Source: Numida meleagris (Eukaryota > Chordata > Aves > Galliformes > Numididae). Taken from it: DNA of 64,000 nt. Positions 8,156 to 20,600 of this stretch are shown piece after piece; position 1 is the stretch's first letter, and each line of letters opens with the position of its first letter. The stretch covers positions 6,879,299 through 6,943,298 of the forward strand of contig NC_034424.1 in the NCBI RefSeq assembly GCF_002078875.1, read 5' to 3'. A program made the translations under genes and the position numbers. The notes beneath the pieces were generated by a model. It searched no databases, had not been told where the DNA came from, and saw only the letters and a program-made list of their open reading frames with translations.

Positions 8156-11109
8156 AATTCCTTGGCTCATTCTGAAGTAATAATCAAATAACGTACAAAG
8201 GAGATGAAAAATATTGCTTTAATTAAAGGCAAGGTATTATTGCTGGCATGGGGCCGTGGCCGGCCCTGGCTCCGTGGGGCTGGGTGCACCTTGTGACACC
8301 GGCTGCATGCAAACCTCCTGCTGCCCCCACGTGCACCTTCCTCCTCTGCCCTCCCACCCTTTGTTTCACCATAGATCACCTCTCCTGAAAGATTTAATGC
8401 ATGGCCTGGCCAGCCCCAGAATTCGCTGCGTGTGGATCCAGCCTCTAGCATTAATTTGCCTTCCCTCTGCCCTTCCCTTGGTGAGCAAGCTGTCTCCAAC
8501 CAGGCACGGGTGCAAGAGGCAGGGAGGGGGAAGAGCAATGGGGCCGAGAGATGGGGCCGTGCCATTTGGGATCACCCCAGTGCCCCAACTCTCAGCATCA
8601 ACTGCAGCATGGCAGCACACACACAGCCCAGGAGGAGAGGAGAAACCAGAAGTGACCTCTGCTTAAGCACCTCAGGTTAAAGCAAAACCAAGCATCCACC
8701 ATGAGGCACGACCCACTTTTTTCTAAATGCATGTTTTGCTTTTCATCCCTATTTCCTTCTCCAGCGCTCACCATGGCAGAACGAAAGTTAAAGAGCCATA
8801 TGGAATATTAAAATCACAAAACCTTAAATCTGGGCTGGAGGTGTAACCAGGTGCTGTGATAAACCCCCCTCGTGTAAGATATGGAGGCAGCAAAGAGAAA
8901 AACATTTCTTAACGAGAGTTTCTGGGAGATGGCAGCTTCACAAGGAGCCCTCACCTTGACCATGGGCAGCACAGTGAAGAGAAAGTCAGGGCAGGAGAGG
9001 AGCTAATAACCTGGATCTCTGCGATGTAATGGCTAGATAGGGATGCTCAGAATGCAGTCAGGAGGTCACAGCGAGGGGAGGATCACTAAATGATCCATCT
9101 AAAATTCGGAGCTGAAGGATGGCCGCTTGGAGGAAGCCTTGGGTTTGCGCTTTGCTCTCTCCAGCTGCCCGTGCAAAAGCCACACGTGGTTCCAGGTTCC
9201 AGTGACACTCCCCCTGTTTGTGCCATGGGAGCAGAGCTGCCATCTCCCCACTGTTCCTCACCTTTCCCCCCAAATAGGGGAACAGGGCCAGCTGCCCCTA
9301 TGCAGCCTGCAGCCCCAGGCACCCACCTAGGGACAGCTCATTGGCTTCAGGCAGCTCTTGCCTAAAAGTCCTGCTCTTGACCAGGCCCAACATGCAACAG
9401 CACAACTTAATCTAGCCCTGCTCATTAGGGCTGTTATTTAAAATCTCTCCCTCTTTTTAGCTCACGTTGCTTTATATATTCACACATCTCCAGCTGGCAC
9501 ATCCTCCAGCCATGAGCTCCCAAGAGCTGCCATGCTATCAATGGCCAGTCCAAGAGCCGCTGTTTAACAAAAAGATAATAAAATAGCAGAAATATTAGAA
9601 ATAAAGTGCACAAAGAGCTTGTGATTCCCTACAAAATCCTTACAGACCTCCGGGTGTGTTACTCTCCATCAGCATTATTAACTGCAATAGCTGGAAATGC
9701 CCAACAGTAACGAATAAAATAATTTCCAACCACTGAAACCCAACAGTTTTGCAGAGTTCCCAAATTGTTTGTTTGAAAACAAATCTCTCACTTAGAATCA
9801 CTATTTAAGCACAGGACTTTGTTTCTCAATCCATCACCAAGGAACATGTGCTGAGCCATTTATACTTCACCCGCTGGAACGAAGAGCAAAAGCCCCAATA
9901 ACATCAAACACTGCTGGAAAAGGCTCTTAAAGACCATGCACCTCCCAGAGCAGAGCCCTTACAGATGGAGCCTGCTGCATCCAACAGCATAATTTCCAGA
10001 GATCAAAGAAGAAAACACAAGTTGGATCGATCCGATGTGTTTGAGAGCCTAAAAGGGAAGTTAAGACGAAGTGATTTGTCAGGGAGTTCAGGGCTTGATG
10101 ACAAGAACGAGAGCAGCTGATCAGTGCTGACACCCACTGCAGAGCATCCCCGTGATCTTACAAAGCATTCCGGCTGTATTCTGGGATGGAGAACAAACAC
10201 ACGCACACCACAGAGCACCCTGGAAATGCAAGGAGCAGCCCACGGGGGGAGGCACCTCTGGGTGATAATCAGTGAATATTTCACGAGGCATCCAATGCAC
10301 AAAGCTCTCAGCAGCCGCTCGGGTCCATCCCATGCTGCACCCTCAGCCCCGGTTCCACCCCACAGCCCTGGCCGTGGGGAAAGTGCAGCTCAGGGCTCTG
10401 CCTGCCCGCTCCCTCCTCTGAATTATTTAAGGAGGAGAACGAGGTAGGCTGCAATTCTCCAACAGCAATAAGCAGGAAGATTTATTTATGAGCATATCTC
10501 AGCATCTGGGCGCCTTGTCCTAGCAACGGAAGCCAGCTGTTCGCCTCTGGATGCCATCACAGAGGGTCAGGGCTGGGGCAGCTTTATGCAGATAATTTTA
10601 TACAGTAGCATCTTAGCTTCAAATCCATGTATGAAAGAGCAGGATGAACCCAGCACAACTAATCCCCTGTTTTCACTCTCTTCCCATTCCGATTTCTTGA
10701 GGACAACACCAGCCCGGTTGCAGGGTGGCAATGTCCCACTCACAGTCCTCCTCAGGGATCCACTGGGCAGAGCTGCATGGCCACGTGCATCCTTAGCAAA
10801 CACCCACGGGAGATGGCCCAGCACTCACCAGGAGCCGGACGCCAGCATGCTAATCTTGTCCCATTTCCCCTAGTCCAATGATGGCACTTCAGTGCTTTAA
10901 AAAGGGTATGTGACACCCGTGAAACCTGAGCTGCTCCCATCTGCTGCCCCTTCTGCAAGGGATTTCGTAATAAATGGAAAGGGACAGAGCCTGAAGCTGC
11001 GGCAAATGGGCTTCTCCAGCTCTGCTGGGATGGACGGGGCTGTGCTGAGTGCTTCTGGCTCAGGATGTGGTAGAAAAACATTTTCATGGCATGGTATCTA
11101 CAATTAGTG

Positions 11110-11172
11110 TGGAGTTCAGGAGTTGGACTTAATGATCCTTATGAGTCCCGTCCAACTCAGGATAACCTATGA
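11110..11172 (+). mobile_element. CR1 LINE short fragment
   Basis: The block GGAGTTGGACTTAATGATCC, then TTATGAGTCCCGTCCAACTC and AGGATAACCTATGA matches the last 60 bp of a CR1 variant that ends in GATATTCTATGA-like sequence. Diverged and short. Confidence 0.7.
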
Positions 11173-11736
11173 ACCATAATTACGCCTTGCTTATGCCTTA
11201 CTCACAACCCTATGGCTGGATGCACAGATCCTCCAATGAGCCCTCTGGAAGAAAACATCATGGCAAGTCAGAAACCCTATGGGAGTCCATGACTGCACCA
11301 AGGTTTTAGACTTCACGCTTTCAGCATCAGTTTGGGTGTTAGGTTTTGCAGCCAGCCTCAGCTCCTCTAATTTTGGCCAAGTCTGACCCGTGGAACCCGC
11401 TGGCATGACCATGCACCATGCGCCTTTTGCTTGAAGGACATGGGTTTGGAGCAGAGCCTTCATCCCAAACACATCCACTTGCACCCATGCACGAGGAGAA
11501 CCCTTGCAGAAACAAAACTAGAAGTGCTCAGACCTCATCTGTGGGATCCCAGCAGCACCTTTTCCTTACTAACATTTGGTCACCAGCTGACACCCAAATG
11601 GATATCCCCAAGTTAATGCAGTGATCCAAGCATGGATGCAGCTCTGCTCCAGAGTGCTGGAACGAGCACTGGCCACACATCACCCCTACTACAGATGGCT
11701 GCACGTGCTACGGGTCCTCCCCTGACGGACAGCAAG

Positions 11737-11890
11737 TCATAGAATCACCAAACCATTCGGGTTGGAAAAGACTTCGAAGACCTCCAAGCCCAACCCCAAC
11801 CAGCCCACTGTGCCCACTGACATGTCCCTCGGTGCCACATCTCCACGGCTCTGGAACACCTCCAGGGATGGTGATTCCACCACCTCCCAA
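11737..11890 (-). mobile_element. CR1 LINE fragment, 3' end
   Basis: Reverse-oriented CR1: TCATAGAATCACCAAACCAT, GGTTGGAAAAGACTTCGAAG, TGTCCCTCGGTGCCACATCT and GGAACACCTCCAGGGATGGT. 5'-truncated near the GATTCCACCACCTCCC segment. Confidence 0.88.
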
Positions 11891-12735
11891 ATCCCTGACC
11901 AGAGGACTGCCTCAACACCATGGGTCACTCCTTGGCCGCGGGCTCCAACACGCCTCGGGCTGACGCACAGTGTAACATTACATCAGCACAGCACTCGTGG
12001 GGCCGTCCAACGAAAACCATGTGGCTTTGCAAGATGCTTGCACGCAACTGGAAATGCATCCATCGTGGACTACAGTGGGGTTAGAGGGATGAAACCAGTA
12101 TTACTCAGAGCTGCACCGAGGCGGTGGGAGCTGACCGTGTGACCCGAATTTCCCCAGCATTGCTCCCAGCCCATCCCTGGGCACATCCCTGAGCTTTGGT
12201 TCCCATCTGTGAAATGGGAACAAACCCAGGGAGTGATTTTGGGAAAGTGCTGAGAGGCAGCAGAGAAGCACGTTATTAGCGTCCGTTAATAAAGCAGGGT
12301 GGAATCAATTCTCCCTGCAGAACAAGGCACATCGGAGCATACCAAAAGCTGCTGAATTTAATTAAAATCATGCTATTGTGTTACATTACTCATCTCTGGA
12401 AAGAACAGCCTCACGCGGTGCCAAATTTTAGACACGTCTTCTGAAAAAATTACGATTCGCTGTTATTTGTGGTCTGGAACTTGCAAGAAATTCTCCCAAG
12501 ATTAATTCTGATAGAAATTCAGTGGGGAAGCAGCGAGCTTTATCGTCAGATAACGCAAAGATGATGATCTTGCAGGAGAGCACTCCCAGCGCTCGGCACA
12601 GCACTCAGCGCAGTGCCCACGGGTTAGCTGCACGCCCTGGGTTATCTTTAGCTCCAATCTGAACCAAATACTTCTGGAGGCTACAAGACAAGCAAATAAC
12701 AGCTCGTATAATTTTATGTTGCAACACATTATCGC

Positions 12736-12755
12736 TTTTTTTTTTTTTTTTTTTT
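12736..12755. repeat. T20 homopolymer
   Basis: A run of 20 T in intron 3, about 165 bp from a CR1 copy in the opposite reading sense. Seen directly. Confidence 0.95.
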
Positions 12756-12919
12756 AATTCTCATGTAGCCATGCTTCGCTCTAGAAAGCAGCGCGATTTC
12801 TTCGCCACTTCAGCTCCACTTTGACAATGACAGATGGATGAAATCAAAAGAGGAATCCAGAGACATCTTTCCCGTAGAGAAAATAGAAAACTCTCTAGGC
12901 TAACGGTGCAAGATGTCCC

Positions 12920-13068
12920 AGGGTGGCATTGGCACCGGAGTGGTGGAGTCCCTGTCCCTGGAGGTGCTCTGGAACCGCAGGGATGTGGCACTGAGGGACG
13001 TGCCCAGTGGGCATGGTGGGGTGGGTTGGGGTTTTTAGAGGTTTTCTCCAGCTTCAATGATTCCAAAG
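12920..13068 (+). mobile_element. CR1 LINE fragment, 3' end
   Basis: Recognised by GTCCCTGTCCCTGGAGGTGC, GATGTGGCACTGAGGGACGT and a 3' end GGTTTTCTCCAGCTTCAATG followed by ATTC. The left end is diverged, so the boundary is approximate. Confidence 0.82.
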
Positions 13069-16000
13069 GGGAGGGATCTTGATGGCAGCACGGCCCCCAG
13101 TAGCAAGGAGCTGTGACACGGCAGCATGCCTCCAGATTGGCTGCAAAGCAGAGCGGTGCACTTCGGGACTGCACCTTCCTTACGCAGAGCTGCTGGTGGG
13201 GAGGGGGTGAGGGAAGCTGCCTTTGCTTTTATTAGCAGATGCTTATGGAGGGACCTCAGCATCCCCCAAACCTACAGCACAGCCGTGCAGCAAAACATCT
13301 CAATGACATTTTTCAGACTCTCTTAGGAGCAAGTCTGTGTGGATACATGCTTGCCAAAATAAACGCGTTGGAAGTGTTTTTAGCTGGAAAGGAACTGCTT
13401 TTAGCCAAGGATCCTGCTTATCAACAAAGGAAGAGGCTTTGGTCTCTCCTAACGCAGCTCTGCACACATCACAGGGAGCCATCCCCACTCGGCCCTGTGA
13501 CTGTAAGCTCTGTAGCCAAACCTTAGCAGCTTTGTGCTGGTGAGGACTGGGGGCAGCAAGGCAGTCATGCACCAGGATCCCAGCACACGTAGGATGCTTC
13601 TATCAGCTGGGCTGTACCCCGGCCCCAGAAGCAACGTATGCATTTTCAAGGCACGGATCCCTTACGCAGCTTTCTAAACCCGTTTTATAGCAACACTTGA
13701 AGTGTACGCAATGGATACACAACAGCAGTAAAAAACATAATGGGCAGACTGCAATTACAGCGAGTGCACTGGCAATGAATAAAACAGTCCTTGTAAAAGC
13801 AGCCTTGCAGAAGAGCTCCTGCAACCACCTCCTGGCTGCCTGAAGACACTCAGGCCCTAATCGTTAGCGACTTTAATTGCTCACGTTTTCACACCCGGCT
13901 CGGTCCGCTCCTGCACTGAGCCTCCATCCCCAGGGGCAGGGGGGGCCCAGAGCCCGGCCACCACCAGCACAAAGCAATGGATCGTGGACCCCCATCCCCA
14001 GGGACCAGAGCACACCGCTGTCCTCTTCCCCCTCCTCATCCTCCCGTGACACGGCCACAGAGCAGAGTGCAGCGGCGCGACAAACGCCATCGCCCTTCCT
14101 CGTCCCCATTTGCAAATGTTATAAAATCCGCTTTATTAACTGCAGTGCCTCCTGAAGAAAGTCACTTAAAGGTTCAGTTCATATATAAAGGATTTACTTA
14201 GATTAAGGACCTCGGTAAAAGGCCTTTGAACATTCTGACTCCTTCCCGTTCTCAGATGGCTTCACCGCGCACATTAAAAATGCATGCAGGCAGCGGGAGC
14301 CAATATTCCTTCACCTCCCGCTTTGCTTGCAGAGCTCTGCTTCCAGGAAAAACACATCTTGGGGAGATGACAAAACACAGCCCCCTGCTCGTGCTGAGCC
14401 TGGGGAGCTCGCCAGCACCAGGTGTGCGACGGCCTGGGTGCCCCTGGGCAGTGGGAACAACTGGGCTGCAGCAGAAAGGCTGCGAGAAAAGTTGTTAGAA
14501 GCAAATCCTGGTGTATTTATTGGGAGCTGCTGCAAGAGCTCTGCTGCCTTCCAGAGAGTTTGCTCAAGAAAACATGGGAAAGGAGTGAAAACATGCTCAC
14601 GGGGGAACCTCTGCACAATATCCCTCCAAGAACGCGCTATTCCTGTCTGCCACAAAGTCCTCGCACCGAACTTGGAAGCATTTAGTGCCAGCCACTGTAA
14701 GAAACAGGGTAACAGACTCAATGGGCTGCAGGACAGGTCTGCAGCGGAAGCTCCAGGGGCTCTGGAGCTGGAACAAAGTTTCCTTGATCAGAGCCAGGCA
14801 CGGGCGGGTGAGGAGCGTGGTGGTAACCTCCTCCTGGGCCTGCTGACCATCCTCTAGATGGATGGAGAAGAGGACAAGACACAAACAGGATAATACAAAT
14901 CTGCTCCTCAGCTAATGGGCGATGCTACAACAGGATGAGCTTTTCTTTGTCCCCAAATGGCAGCCTGGTAAAATGATACATGGATGAAAACAGCGGGAAA
15001 AGGGCAGTGCTGCATCACTGCAGAATCCGTGCTCCCAAACGAGATCACACGTTGTGCGCCCACCTCCCTTCAGCACCCTGTTTTATCCAAGAAATAAACC
15101 TTATTTCCTCCGATTCTCCTTCAAGAGAGAAAAGGGGTCTTCCAGAGAACTTCTGAAAGCGGCAGCTGAGACCAGAGCAGAGCAGCAGATGCGCAGCACA
15201 GGGTGCAGCTGCACCACGGCGCTCAGCCCAGTGCTCTGCAAGCAAGGTGCTGCACTCCAGCTCGCTGCCTGCCACGTCTGGCTGCCTGGAGCTTGCTCCT
15301 TGGAAGAAGCACTTTGTCATCTCCACGTTGCTATCCTGATAGCTATCTGATTTACTCTGCGAAACAGGGTTTCTCTGGCAAGGTTCATGAATCCAGATAT
15401 TATTAGACAGAATGACTATTATTTTCTTCTTTCACTGAATAGCATAGAAGATTGATTTTTATTTTCCTCCCCTGCATGCCATGAAACCTACTTAAGGAGA
15501 AGTGATAAGGCTGCGGATTTATTTCATTCTTAGTTTACAGAATCCTGAATTCCTGCCCCTCACATACAGACCCCTGTCCGTGCTGTAGGGCTGCAGACCA
15601 CACAATCCATAAGCCACCCTAATTGCACTGGATTTGCCACGTTCTTTGAGCACCATGCCTAAGACAACAAGATTTTTCCTATTTATTCCAATGGCAGCAT
15701 GTTCCCAAGGCTGGGGACCCGGTGGGCAGTCCCTCTGGGGGCTGGAGCTGCTGCTGGTTCCCATAGATTAACTTAATTCATCTGCTATTAGCTCATCATT
15801 GGGGCTTCTAATGGCGCAGCAAGAAATCATCTCAGAAAGGAAAAAGCCCACAGCAATGGGCAGAACGAGGGCTCCCACCCCGCGGGGATGGGGTGATGGG
15901 AAGGACCCCCCCCGTGGGGGATTTTGATGCGACGGCGTTTTCTGTTCTGACAATAGAGCGAAGAGCAGGGTTAATTCGCAAGGAAAACAGAGTTATATGC

Positions 16001-16426
16001 AAAGCCCCACTAAGCCCTGTGCTATTCTTGTGTAATTACGGCGCCAGAGGCTTCCGAGATAAGGGACTGGAGCGGGGACTGTAAATGCTGTAAAAACGAA
16101 TGAGAAAAATCAGCACATTCAGGCCAGACGCATCACAGCCCGCGCACCGCCCTGCCCTGCATCCAGCACCGGGGCTGCCCCTCGTAGCAGACAGCCCCTC
16201 ACTCACAGCACGCCTCTATTCCTCAACCTCCGCTCCCCGAATCTCCCCCCACTCCGGGTGGGATCCGTCGGATTTGTGCTGAACAGATGGGAAGACTCAG
16301 AGTTTGTTTTACACGTGAAAAGCTGTTCCCCCTCCGGCGATATCAGCAGAGGGAAAATAACACGTGACGCTAAGAAAATAAACTCCAAGGGGGGAAAAGC
16401 GTGGTGTGGGGTGGTTGGCATGGGCT

Positions 16427-16486
16427 GGGAGCAAAAGGGGGGGGGGAGCCACAAGGAGGAGCGATGGGAGCAAAAGGGGGGGGGGG
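16427..16486. repeat. 39-bp imperfect duplication with G10 and G11 tracts
   Basis: GGGAGCAAAA followed by a G run occurs twice, at 16427-16446 (G10) and 16466-16486 (G11), with a diverged spacer that also contains GGAGGAG. The plus strand is very G-rich here. Confidence 0.8.
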
Positions 16487-16616
16487 TGAGGACTGGATGT
16501 GGCCCCACGTCTGGCCGTGTTTGCTGCCATGGAGCGATGCTGTGCTGCACCCTACGCAGAACAGCAGCATGACAAGGTCTGTGCTAAGAGCGAGCGTTCT
16601 ACACAGCTCAGTGCGA

Positions 16617-16650
16617 GGGGAGGGGAGGGAAGGGGAGGGCGAAAGGAGGG
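16617..16650 (+). repeat. G-quadruplex-type sequence
   Basis: Five runs of three or four G separated by one or two bases (GAGGGGAGGGGAGGGAAGGG, then GAGGG) meet the usual G-quadruplex pattern on the plus strand, which is the template strand for VAV2. Folding is inferred. Confidence 0.65.
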
Positions 16651-17301
16651 AAAAAACACGGGTAAAAATAAAGAAGGAGGAAAGGTTCACGACGCTGAGA
16701 ACTCTACCCAGTTCAATCTCTTCCTAATGAGAAGATGTTTCCACATTTGTAACGTAAACGCACACAAACGAGAAAATCGATTGCAATCAATTTGCAGCGG
16801 GCCGAAGGGAGACGCGGGTCGCGGCTCTGCTCAGCTGGGGCTGGTCGCTTTTTGGAGTTCCTCCTCCCTGACTCCTTCCACGAGCAGCCCCAGCAGCAGG
16901 GCAGCCCCGGTGCACGCACAGCGCTCAGGTGCCCTTCCCAAAGGCAGGAAGGCATCGCCCAGCTGCAGGGTGCTGGGAGCCCGCTTGGTCACTTCTTCTG
17001 CTGAAGGCAGCAGCCCTGAGCAAAGCGTCCGTGGAGAGGAGCTGCACCCCACCCCGCTCCCTCCCCAGCTCTGACTCGTGGCTTCTCCACTTGTTATTTT
17101 TGTAAGCCGCTCCTGAGCAGCTGGCAAGGTGCTTTTACAAGTACCCTGCCTACATCCCAAAGGCATCCTCGGTGTCTGCTTAACCCTGATTTATCCCAGT
17201 CATACTAGCGCTTCTAGAGGGCCCGGCGTGATTAAACACAACGAGTCCGTGCAGGGGGAGGCAGAAACAGTATTTAAGGCATCATATCAAAAGGATCTTA
17301 C

Positions 17302-17360
17302 CTAATTCCTTTGGTTTGAGCAATACTGTGGAAGGAGAGTCTGGATACTGCAGAGATCAC
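17302..17360 (-). CDS. VAV2: VAV2 exon 3, end of CH domain
   Basis: This 59-nt exon encodes VISAVSRLSFHSIAQTKGI plus the first two bases of an arginine codon (AG, completed by the first G of exon 4), about residues 108-127. It is the last helix of the CH domain and the turn into the acidic region. It enters in phase 0, directly after the AAG (K) that ends exon 2, and leaves in phase 2. The acceptor TTTCCAG ends at 17361 behind a T-rich tract, and the donor GTAAG starts at 17301. Because 59 is not a multiple of three, skipping this exon alone would shift the frame. Relative to human VAV2 from memory, two residues differ (L to F in RLSFHS, N to T in QTKG). It lies 40.8 kb downstream of exon 2 in the transcript. 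Confidence 0.95.
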
Positions 17361-17612
17361 CTGGAAATGAGAAAAAAGAAATCCTGATTGAAGACAGAGA
17401 ACAGTTTGGTGAACGCCTTCTGCTCCCACAGCCACCCAGCAGTGGATGTGCTCTGCTCCAGAGCATGTCACAGCATGGGGTTGGGTGGGCACCATCACAG
17501 CCAACACCGCCTCTGCTTTTACCTCTGAGCACAAAAGACATCCAGCCTTTGGCTATACAGATACCATCCCACAGCATCGCCCCAGGAAACCCCATCCTGC
17601 AGCTCATACAAT

Positions 17613-17685
17613 AGATTCATGGAGTCACTAAACTTGGCAAAGACCTCTGAGACCATCCAGTCCAATTGTCAACCCATCTCCAGCA
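17613..17685 (-). mobile_element. CR1 LINE short fragment
   Basis: AGATTCATGGAGTCACTAAA, CTTGGCAAAGACCTCTGAGA and CCATCCAGTCCAATTGTCAA follow the reverse complement of a CR1 3' end. It is about 250 nt upstream of exon 3 in the transcript. Confidence 0.75.
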
Positions 17686-20600
17686 AGCCAGATCTGCTCC
17701 ACTAGGGTTTATGTAACACTGAGTACCGCTGGAAAAACATATATGTTTTACTTCGTATTTTATTTCTAAAAGACCTGCAGCTCCTTCTATCTCTTTGCAC
17801 TGAGATGATGATGTTATTGAGGCAAACCTTCCAAGGCTGAAAGATTTTGACTACCAGTAACAATGCACTTTCAGCCCATCAGAGGTGAGTGCAGTCCACT
17901 GCCTTCTTCTGGCAGAAAGCAACCAGAAGTGCTTCAACATGAAATATTTCCATCGGCATTGCCATCAAGAGCAGTAAGGCCATGGGCTTCTTCTAAGAAC
18001 TCTCTTTTATGCAATGTAAGCTCCCGTTTTAATTGCTACACAGAATTTTAAGTGAAGAAAAACAAAGAATGTTTTCAGTCACATACAGATCTAAAACCGT
18101 GTCTTACCCTTGCTCCTGTTCACCATTTATCAAAGCCAGAATGAAAAGACAAGCCTATTATTGCTGGAATGGTTTCCTGCCCAATGGAATGAACAGAGAC
18201 ATGCGACTGGGACACAGATAGAGGGCTGCAGGATGGGTCCCTGCTGCCCCCAGTCCCAGGGCTCCCTGTTGGCCAACAAACCCAATGGGTTGGGACCACC
18301 AGGAGCTGTCCAGCACTTGGCAGTGCTACGAGGGGACGTCCTGGCTTTTCACAAAGGAGCTGCCGCTCTTTGGCCTTGCCCAGCTGACTTTCACTTGGAG
18401 AACTGAGATGCTGAATTATTCAACAAGGCAAATGAGCCCGTGAATGTCAAAACTTGGCCAATAAAACGGCACCGAGGGGCGCCCAGCACTGAAAGGAGCT
18501 GCAGAGCAAGAGGGGATTTTCCTCTCACCTCAGAGCCTTTATTGTCCACTGTGCAATGCTTCTAATGGGGCATTAACAAAGCATCCTTATTTATTTATTT
18601 CTGATTTTAATAAGATGTTACCCTCGACAGTTCCCTCTAATCAAGAGGGCATGGATAAGGGATTTTTTTTAATTAGACAAAACATTGTTTTTGCTGTGGC
18701 TGTCAAGAGCCTGTTTTGGCCTACTTCTCACTCTTTGGAGCCTGTCTGGAAAGCAACCACAGCACCATCCCTGTTGGCCTGGTTTTTACAGCAATGCCCT
18801 GAAGCCACTGATGGGGGGACCACAAACACTGCAACTAGAAGAGAAAGCGTAAAGTTCCTCATTTTACTGTAATTCAGCAAAAAACAGAGCACAGGCAAAG
18901 GCTGGTCACTTCTGGAAAAGGTGTTTCAGCCACGTGCCCTGCTGCCAGCAAGCTGCAGGCACCGGCTGGTGACATTCCCACCTCTGCTTTGGACATGCAC
19001 TGAACCAGCTACCATCTCCTATCAGGTCTCAAATTGCCAGCAACTTTAAAGACCACAGTGCCCATTTTACTAAATCCCTCTGCGCCCTCTAACATCACCA
19101 GTTTGCGAGAGGAGGTGGAACTGAGCTCGTTGGTGCCTTTGGGCTCAGTGGGGCAGCCCAGAGGCACCGCACTGCGCCTGCTGTGTGTGAGCAGTCCCAG
19201 GGAAGTCCCAGTCTCCTCTGCAGTCTATTATTAGACTCGCACAGCACAAAAATCAGTGCATGAATCAGACAGCTACACTGAGGGTTTGACTTCCAGGGAA
19301 ATGGAAGAGCAAAGCACACTGTTCCCTACGCCCGTGCTTTTTGCTTTGTTCTTTCATGAAAAGCCCCAATCTCTGAGCATCCCAGCACATCAAAGCCCGG
19401 CACCTGGCTCCAGCAATGAGCAAAGGTACTCAGCAAAGCGACCCACTTTCCAAGAGGGACTGGGAGCCTCCACGATGCCTGGCAGCTCTGAAAACACAGC
19501 CGAGCAGAGCTGTGCTGGCAGCAGGGAGGGCTCTCCCAGTTCAGCTCCTGCAGGTTGGAGTGGGGAGCACGGCTCCCCGCCAGCCCCCAGCCCAGGCAGC
19601 ACTAAGCACAGTTTGAGGAGAAGTAATCCTCTCAGTTTCAACAGGATTAAACAACATTCTTAAAAGTAAGTAAATCCTGAAGTGTTTGCTAAACTGTGTC
19701 TCATTTTCCCCATTAAGGAGCTTCTTATTTGCCGAGAAACACTGTAATACTTCCTGCCCCTCCTGGCTATCATTTTCTAAGAGGCGAGGCAGGAACTGCT
19801 CCATTACACATCCACACAGCAGTTGGCACGAGAGGTCCGTGATCTCAACTGAGGCTTAGCTGCTCCTAGGACACATTAGCACAGCTAATACAGATATGAC
19901 ACTAAGTGGAATTACACTTCACCGTAACACTCACCTCCCCTTTCTCTCAAGGCAGCCTAGAAGTGCACAAGCCTTGCTTCCCAGCATACCCAAGAAAAGA
20001 TTTTCCGTCAGTTCCCTGATGACTGATGGTCATTATTCCATCAGTTCATTGCTCAACAGCTGAGAACTGAGGCTGCAGCACCCTGAAAGCACTCCTGCAG
20101 CACACCAGGAACCCCAAGCAATCGCTTCCAAGGGTGCACACACCCCTTGGATTGCACTCAGAGGTGCCATGAGGTTGTCTTCAATGGGTTGGGCAGCACT
20201 GGGTGCCCCATCCCCATCCCACAGCCCTGGGAAAGCCCTGAGCCCAGGACTTGGAGAGAGAGGGACTGCAGAGTCATTTGTACACACTGCTTGGGAATAG
20301 CACGCCCGCACGTGCACGTTTGTCTCCTGGGAGGAGCTGTGAGCCTAAACACCGCCTTATGCAGATTCTTCATCCGTTTCTCAGTGCTACTTCGTCCAAG
20401 AAAACTGCACGCAGTGCACACACACGTAGGCTGACAACGAGATGCCAAATGGAGCAGCAGAGCGGATGTACCCACGGGCTGCTCCCAAAGCTGACCTGTA
20501 AGGGCTGGCTGGGAAATTCCTGCTGGTTTCACCGCTCGGGGCGAGGACGCTCTTTGCATTCCTGACGTTCCAGTTCCCTTTGTGCTTTCTGCCATGAGCT

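Larger units (their letters stand above)
7441..17301 (-). other. VAV2: VAV2 intron 3
   Basis: A 9.9-kb intron. Recognised content: CR1 fragments at 7761-7905, 11110-11172, 11737-11890 and 12920-13068, a purine-rich tract at 8069-8155, a 20-nt T tract at 12736-12755, an AT-rich block at 14100-14290, and a G-rich, partly CpG-rich section at about 15870-16690. The stretches 8160-11100 and 14300-15860 show only unique sequence with no feature I can support. Confidence 0.85.

Noticed and set aside
16499..17074. 191-codon open frame on the plus strand through the G-rich section
   Set aside because: Its basic, glycine- and arginine-rich peptide comes from the GGGAGG tract rather than from a conserved protein.
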